Source: Anaspis maculata
Taxonomy: Eukaryota; Arthropoda; Insecta; Coleoptera; Scraptiidae
Assembly (NCBI GenBank): GCA_949128115.1
Contig: OX421962.1
Location: 38,029,745-38,093,744 of the forward strand
Length of the DNA stretch: 64,000 nt
Direction: 5' to 3'
Shown piece by piece: positions 13,101 to 22,100 of this stretch. The notes under the pieces were generated by a model. The model made no database searches. It had not been told where the DNA came from and saw nothing but the letters and a program-made list of their open reading frames with translations. The translations under genes and the position numbers were made by a program. Positions within the stretch are counted from its first letter, which is position 1. Every line of letters starts with the position of its first letter.

Positions 13101-16100
13101 AAGTATTACTTGAAATGACAGTACCTCTGGACGATCAACCGATTTGGACAACTTCAAAATGGTGACAGCTGGCTCCAAATCGTTTCAGTGCCTCGAGTGC
13201 CCGTTTCAGACAAAATGCAAAAGAATTTTGGAACCTCACACATTTGGGCGAGCTCAGCAGGTTATTGGTAGATCTAGTTCTGAACGAAAGCTGCTGGACA
13301 ACCACATGAACCGCATATAAGAAGCGGTAGAAAAAATGACGGAGACCAGATGATTCGCCGTGCAGGTGGTACAAGTACTGCGAATCTGGCTCCCGGCCGT
13401 CGCTATCCAAATCTGTTTTCGTACCGTTCGAGATCGTGTGTACCGCTCTGGCTGACGCGTGCGCCACGATAGTCGAGAATAGGAAAACGATCCATGTGCA
13501 GAGTTTCATTGGAGAAATAGTAAAATTTCAAAGTTGGAAGCACGTCGAGTTCTAAGATCGGTTCTAAGCTAGTGTCATCAGTCCGGCCTTTACACCAATT
13601 TATGTCAAGTAGGCGCGGGTGAGATGGAACCTCTAGAGAAAGAAACAGTTTTCTTGATTACTGAGTGCCTACCGCCGTTGGACCGTACATTACAGGATGG
13701 TCCAGTTTTTGATACATAAATTTTGAAAAATGATAGGAATCAAAAATGGAAAGGACATTCTCGAAAAAAAAAATTAGAAGTGCATAATAACGGAGATATA
13801 GCCCTTCAACCTTCCAACCTTCCAATTGTATCTAAAATTACAGAGTATGCCTCGGCGAATTTCACCACATTCTGTTGAATTAAAAGCCCACGTTCATAAC
13901 GCACATTTTTTGACAGCATGCTTAGGTACAGTCATTAATACTCATTAGGTGCTTTCCTTTTACAACCTGAACTAAGTATTCTGACCTAAGCTGTTAGTGG
14001 TATCTCACTTTCGCGCATGTGATTTCTCGCTATTTCTCTCTAACTTAGATCAGATCAGCGGGTTTTGTGGTAAATGGAAAGCACCTATAGTTTATTGTTT
14101 ATTGTTATTTCTGTCGATCTGTAGTGGTAGACCGTGTCACACTCAAGAAAGCTTAACAAACATTACAACTGATTTCAGTTCCGAAACGGTGAATTGGCTC
14201 CAGAATCAAGTCCAAGATAGAATCAACGAGGAGCATCTTCATACGCAACTGATCAAAAAGTCCGAAGCGATCATAATGGAGGACAGCGACCCTGAAGTGA
14301 AAAAAGGTGCGTGGCAACAGGTCACCGTCGTACGAGCAGACAACCCCAGTGCCATTCACATCAAATTTTCCGCTTTGAAGGACATCGAAAATGAAATGTT
14401 CAAATACATGCAGGTATGGAGAACTCTTTGATAGTCAAGAAATTATTCTCTTTACAGAAGACCAGTGTTGTATTGAAAAGCAAAAGACAAATTCCTTACA
14501 GTTTTTGCAGATTCCTACAAGACATGTCGAAATTGATATCAAATTGATAATGAAATTTTTAATTCCCCAGTTCTTGGGTTGTTTTTCTGGTAACGCCAGC
14601 CCGTAATATAATCTAGCATGTTATTGATGCCCACCAAGTATTAATCGAAAATAAGTTGCGAGTGTAAGCAGTGGTAAACTAAACATTTTGAGAAATTGGA
14701 TATCCTTTGATTTACTCCAATTTAAAAGTGTCTTCTTATTATTGAAGAATTAAATTCCAGGTGCACTATGGCGCGGCCAAAACTCGCCACCAGCAGACAC
14801 ATTGGACCGTGAACGAACATTGCGTCGTCTGGGACGCACAAAACAACAATTTCGTCAGAGGGCGCATCGTCCACGCCGACGAAAGCGCCGAACCGATTTA
14901 CAAGGTTCATTTGTTCGACCAAGTGCGAGACGTGGTCGTTCTTGGGAAGGACATCTACATCTACGCCAAGTTTTTCCGCGAAAAGTACCGCCAATTCGTC
15001 TACAAATGTCATTTGGCCAATGTGAAACCGGCCGGCGACAGCGGAAAATGGTCGCAGTCGGCCATTGAGATGCTGCAGGAGATGCTCGACATGTACAAAA
15101 CCGTCTACGTCAGAAAGGTAACTGCAAAGAAGCTAATGGCGTTTTCCACTTTGAACCAAAGTGCACACTAAATCTGGGATCACTAAACTGCCTTGACTGT
15201 GAGCACAGACCAATAGCAAGCAGAGCTTCCTGGCGAATTCCCATGGCAACGGAAGCAGAGCGTGCGCACTTCTTTCAAAGTGAAAAACGCCATATAGCGA
15301 TTTTCATCAAGATAGAAAATGCGCTAAAAATAAATCGGAAAGAAGTCAACTCACTCCAAAAAGTATCTATCTAAAATGCATATCAAAGTTCAAATCTTCA
15401 AAGTTACAGAGACACTTTTTTTTTCTTGATAACCTTTGAACGGCTTCACCGGTTTCGCTCAAATTTTGCATAGATGGAAAAACACGTCCCTATGATTTCT
15501 TTGAAAAATTTCTGTCAGAATGACGCTCTGCCCAAGATATGGGGGGGGGGTTACTAACCCTCTCACCCCTACTTTCTATGCCACTACTGGATATTTAAAA
15601 AAGTAAAACCGATGAAAGTGTTGAATTCCGCGTTCAGTTCTGAAAGGAAAAATGGCGTGTCATTCTTACATTTGGAGCAGTGGTTTTGGAGATATTTGTG
15701 TTTTAAGGTTTAAAAACACAGAATTACGCAAATTTTTCAAAATTCGAGCAAGCTTTGATCCATTCACTTCAAACTTTTTTTCAATCCAAAGTTTCTTGAT
15801 CAATAATTTGGCTCATAATTATGGTGGAACACCCCCCCCCCCCCTCCCCATATCTACGACACTGCGTAGATATTCAATCCTGACAGATTTTTTTTCTAGA
15901 AATCACTGGGAACGTATCTCTAACTATCTGTGCAAAATTTGAGCGAAATTGGCAAAGCTGTTCAAAAGTTATGAAGAAAAAGAAACAATTTAATTTTTTC
16001 TCCAACTTTGAAGGCCTGTAACTTTGTTAATATGCATTTTAGATAGTTCTTATTGGGATAAGTTGACTTCTTTTTCCATGCTCTATCAGCCTCTAAAGTT

Positions 16101-19100
16101 TGTCGACTAAAACCTGGGTCATCCTGTGTAGTAGTCGCAGGGAAAGGCTTATCTCCCTTGAAAACAAATATAAAAGCAAAATGTGGGTAAAGTAAAGTAA
16201 ATACAGGATGTCGAAAAAGTATCGCATTCCGAGTCCAGAGCGGTATATAGAATCCACTCAAGAACATGAGAAACATACAGGGTGATTCAAAAGTGTCGGA
16301 CCACCTTGGAGGTGCGTAAGATGGAAGTGTCGTAGAGTGCTGGAAAGTTTTTGAAAAAATTCTGTCTTCTAATTTTGAAGTTATGGAGGGACAAAAGCTG
16401 GTCCTTCGATCGCTTCTATTTTGGTTGTTTTCAAAGATTTTAGTAAACTGTTTATGGAAAAAAATGAGCGCAAAAAATCAACCTCTGAATCTAAATACTT
16501 TCTGGTTTGTATACAGGGTGAGTCATGAATCCCAAAAATTATTTTTTTCTGAAAGTGCCTGTAATCAGCCACATTGGTCCCATAACCTATGTAGAGCACA
16601 ATAAAACTATAAAACACTATCAATTTTAATAGAATTCTGTTGCTTCTGGTTTTTTAGGAAAACTAAATTTTTGTAGTTTATGATTCACCCTGTACAGTAA
16701 ACAGAAATTCAATACAGATTCAGAGGTTGATTTTTTGTATTCATTATTTTTCCATAAACAGTTTACTAAAATCTTTTGAAACAACGGAAATAGAAGCAAT
16801 CAAAGGACCAACTTTTGTCCCTCCATAACCTCAAAATAAAAGACAGAATTTTTTTAACAACTCTCCAGCACTCTACCTCCATACTACACCTCCACCTTAC
16901 TCTATCTCCACCTTACTCCTCCATACTCCAGCACCACCTCCATATTACGCACCGTTGAGATGGTCCGACACTTTTGAATCACCCTGTATTTGAAAAAGTT
17001 AATGACGTTTATTTTTAAAGATCTGGGGAGTCGAAGGATGGAAGTTCGCCACCCTCTATTTCCATTATTTGAAGTGATTTAGAGGAACTGTTTGTGGTAG
17101 ACTGAACAGTAAAAATGATCAACCAATGGGTGTGCACTGAATTTCTGTTTAGATTTATGAATCACCCTGTATACTAAATCGACTTTCAGTGCACACCCAG
17201 TAGTTGATAATTCCTACTGATTAGTCTATCGCCAACCTTGACCTGGACACCTGTATGACTCCAAAATCATTTTCAGGTGCCTGGTGAAATCGCGCCAGGC
17301 AGCAAGTCCATGCCCGTGCTGATGTGGTACGAGAAGACCACTCCTGGCAATGCCCTGCAGCCGTCCAGGCAGAACTACATTTGCGTGAACAAGGCGCTGG
17401 TGGAGGCCGGTTTGGCCATCAACTGTCCATATCATAGCACCCATCAACCACTTCTTCCGGCTCCGCTGGAAGGCGAGAGCGAAAACAGCGACATTACCTC
17501 GAGCTCATCTGCCAGCAATCTCGTTGCTTCGGTTCAAGAACCAGCCGCGGTCGATTCGGAAAGTGACGATGCTCCTTCTTCATCGACGTCGCCTGCCGGT
17601 GCTGTGAATAACGGACAGACCAGCTGGTACGATTTGGTGGTGGAGGACGAGACGCAGCAGAGTCAACCCGTGGCCGATTGGCTGCCCCCTTTGCCGTTCA
17701 CCAAGACTGAATTCAAAGCCGTTCTCACGTATATTGACGATGAACCGATGTTGTCGGTGTGCGACATGGAAATGCACAAGGTAAAGAGTTCTATTTGACT
17801 TACAAATGAACAAATTCTCAGCATTTCTTCCCACATTAGATAAATCAATTTTCTTTCAGGTGTACCTGGAAATGGAAAAGAGCCTCTGCGAGCACTTTGA
17901 TTTCGCCAAGTATCCCAAGAAGCGCGTCAATTGGCGCAAAGGAATGATGTGCACAATCCACTTTGACGGAAAATGGTACCGGGGTCGCGTGATAGCAGAC
18001 GCAGCACCAGACGCCAGTCAGATTGCTGCAGTCATGATTGACTTTGGAAGCGATCACATGATCCCGCGCCAGGATCTCTACCGACAAATCATGTATCCTG
18101 ATTTACCGCCGTTTGTCAACAGCATTCGCCTTTACGATGTAGTCTCTAGGTACGTTTATCGACTTTTGAATCTCATCTGTAGTGGTCGCAAAACGCAGGG
18201 TTGTTTCAAGCTTCTCGCAAAATTCCAATGCAAAATCTAGATTGCTGCGTGCTACAATGGCTACAACAAGTGTATGCGTTACTCAGTCAGATGATCGTAA
18301 ACATCGCTGCGCTGTGGCATGCTACAATAACATATTGCATATCACAGAGATGGTACATTAGGTGAACGCAAAACTGTGCATTCGCGAAAGCCACTGAGTA
18401 GTATTAATAAAAAATTAGCATAAGCATTTGCTTAGATTTTTGGGGAGTTGCTAAGCAGACTTTCCCTGGCAACGCCCATGAAATCCAAGCAAATGCTTTT
18501 GCTTATTTTTTATTAAATACTACCCCATGTCTATGATACTGCTGCTGCAGGCAGGGCAGGGCTGGATTGACATCAAGTGACGTCGGACACCTTGTTGTTG
18601 GTGGGGACATCATGAGCGTGGGACTCTTGCCATATGCAATATGTTATGGGATCATGGCGCTGTGGTAGTTATAGTCCACCACAGCGTAATAGCGTCAGAA
18701 CCGCCCTGGTTCAGGACAATTTTAGATGATGCTATTGGTCAATAGGCTACTGGACTGGTTTTGAATGATGCTTTCATTTGTTATATTATTTATGGTGAAA
18801 ACCGCAGAGCGATGTCTCAATCCTAAGTGTCTTAAAAAATTAAAATAGGACGCTGGTGACGTCACTGCCGCGTATCCATCCCTACTCCTCTCACCGCCAC
18901 ACTCGCATGCTATGTTTGTTCCATGCACAGCGCTTATGGAAGCACTTATGACATCACGCGAATTTTTAAAATCGCTGTAACTGATGGACGCGTGGGAACA
19001 ATTGAATTTTTCTTCTCAAAATGGGTTTACTGATGTGTGTACTTGATAGCCGAATCATGGTGAAATCAAAATCTTGAAATGGTACCAGTGTATGTACGTA

Positions 19101-22100
19101 ACCTGTATGGTTTTTTGGCCAGTGGTGTTGACGAATTGCTCTGAACTGGGACAAGGTCGCTTTTCGCTAGTGCTGTTAGGTAGTGCCACTGAAAAAATTA
19201 TGCCCAAGCGCGGTAGTACTAACGAAATGCTCACTGTCCAAAGGATCTTTTGATGTTCATCATTGAGTAGTGAGTACCACCTACTCTTGCTCATATAAAT
19301 CTTCCAGCACAGTGCATTCACACGCGTGTCCGATCTCGTGCAGTCCAACTCTATCAATTAGTGTCCATCTAAGAAAGTTTTTTCAACTCCACTGAGGCCA
19401 CCATTAACCTAACAGCATTAGCGAAGAGCCACCAACCAGTAGAAACGATGTCACTTACCGCAGCCAATTTTTACTTCAAGGAAACTCAGGATAGAGGTTT
19501 TTGAAAAAAGTGAGATAGCAAAACCTGCGCGGTTGTAAGGGTGTTCTCCAACAGAGACGACTTCTTAATTGAAAACCTCTATTCCTCATAGATAGATATC
19601 TAGCTGTCAAGACGTTAACATCGTATCATTCGTAATGGCTTACTCTAATGAAAAAAGTCGTAAAACTGATATGTGCTACTCTATAATCGGCGACGAAGGC
19701 GTCGTAGTGACCAAAGGTGATATTAAACATCAATATTAGTGAAGTGTGAGATTATCAACACGAAGTCTCGCCGTTTCTAGACCAATTGGTTGATACCTTA
19801 TTGACTGTCTTACCTCGAGTTCCACCAATCTTTTATCAACGCGATAACTTCATCACTCTGATAGTAACTAAGCAACTGGCCATCCTATTGGCTGGTGCAT
19901 AGCAACTATCAGCGTGATAGATTTAATCTGCTCTTAAAATTTTGGTGGAACCCGGGGTTAGTGCGGCGGTTAGTGAGAACTGAGAACCACCTTGCATTTT
20001 GTGATAAAAGCATGAAACTTGGCATATACGCTCTACAGACTGTCCTTCACTAAATGCGAGGTGGACCCACGATGAAACCACCGTGCAACTGTCAGAATTG
20101 ACATTTGCCTATCTTTCAGGGGCAAAAACTGAAGCCGGTTATCGAGCTCATTCAAAAGTGACGTCTATCAATGCAGTAGCAGTAGCCCTTCACAGTAAAA
20201 CTTCACCACAACAAATGTCAATATCACAAAAGGAGGGGAAATGGTAGGGGATAGTTTCAGCCGCGGCACAGATTTTCTTTTTTCGTAATTTCGGACGAAA
20301 TTGACAATTTTGGTGTCGTTTCCTACTAAATTCCATCTTCTCATTTCAAATAAACTGTTGTGATTGCAATTCGAAAAAAAATGTATTTGTTTTGTTCAAG
20401 AAAAGAACATTTGAGGGAAAAAGTCTCTTGCCAAAAGATGTCGCAGCAACTTTTAGAAACTTTTACAGTGATTTAGGGCTATTCGGTTTCCAAAAAAATG
20501 TGGGCTAATCCAAACGGAAGCAAGATGAACAAACATTTAATGGAATCACATCAAAATCTCTGTATCTCTATCTTAATTTTTGAGAGAGAAATACCAATAC
20601 CCTGCGAATACAGCCTCAAGATTAAAATTAATTTAGGGTGATTTAGATAGGACAAAAAATAGTTGTTGATGTAACAAAGCAATGAACTTGAGTTTGAATG
20701 AACTTCATGAGAAGTCGTTGAATTCCTGACTTATACTGCACTACATTGGCATGATAGTACGCTACTACATTGGCATGATAGTACGCTACTGATCCAACCC
20801 GCTGTCACAATTCCAGTGCCATCCTCGCGGTGGGAAGGTGGGAAGTTGCATTATTGGTCGGGGACGGTGACGTCACAAATGACGCTCGATCTTGGCGTTT
20901 AATTATGTCGGCTGATTGTAGCACTTTTCATTATTGCTGTGGCGTACCTAGCGTATTTGGCACCTGAGGCGAACTATACTGTGACACCCCCTCCTCCAAA
21001 CCTACCTAGAAAATAATTAGCAGACTATAGTGACACCCTCTGTGCCGAATAAGACCATTTTGCCCTTTGAGATTTTTAGGATCGAGAAATCGCGCCCCAG
21101 CTGATTGATGACGTGGTATTCTTAGACATAGGATAACGATTTCTTGACAAAGCTGAAAACACTACAAATAGTCACTTATGCGAGAAAGAAGCGCTGCAGG
21201 CGGATTTTTGTTCGGAAAACGGGTTTTCACCAGCTCGTTTTGCACTCTCCAAAGCCTTGAGCCCCAATTCTGTAGACTCTTTTTGCACCGCGAATAATTC
21301 GACACTGACACTCCCTTACTGTTCGGTACCCGGTGCAGAGCGCACCCCCGCCCCCTCTTGGTACGCCACTGCATTATTGTTTTACAAATTTTGTAGGGCA
21401 AAACAAATGAATATATTTAGATGAATATTCACTGTTTGGCTTGTATATTCAAGTGACACAATGAAATAGCTAATTTAAAGTACGCTGTACAGGCCCATTG
21501 TTGCGTAGTTTAAATTAAACCAACATTATTTATTCTACAATGAATGAAAGAATGTTCAACGTTTAGGTAAATAAAGAGTGATTGAATAAATTTCAGCCAT
21601 GATTTTTCGCCAGATTTTCTGGAATCATAGGCGACTTGAGGAGAAATTTATTCGATCACTCGTTATTTGCGTAACAAGCTAAACTTCGAGCCTCTGGTAA
21701 TTTTTTTAAAGTGCATAAACCGACAGAACTGTTTAACTAGGAATTTCACGTCCTTCCAGGTACGAACATTGGCTGGCTGAGGATATTGACAGGCTGATCG
21801 CAGCGGCAAGCGACACAGTAACTGTTCACATCATAGATCCTCTAGATGTTCCGATCCCATTTGCCGAAGTCTTTCACGCAAGTGGAGAGAGCTTGAATGA
21901 CATGATCGCGGGGTTGTCCCCGAATTTGTTGCGATTGATCAGACGTGATAATTTTGTATCAGAACAAGTGACCACTGACCAAGAAAGCGAAGACGATAAC
22001 GAATATGAAGCTGGCATACGGGCCAACGCGAGCGATGCTGCAGCTAGTAGCGAAGACGAAGAAGAGAAAGAGACTGACGAATCCGAACTCACGGATTTCA

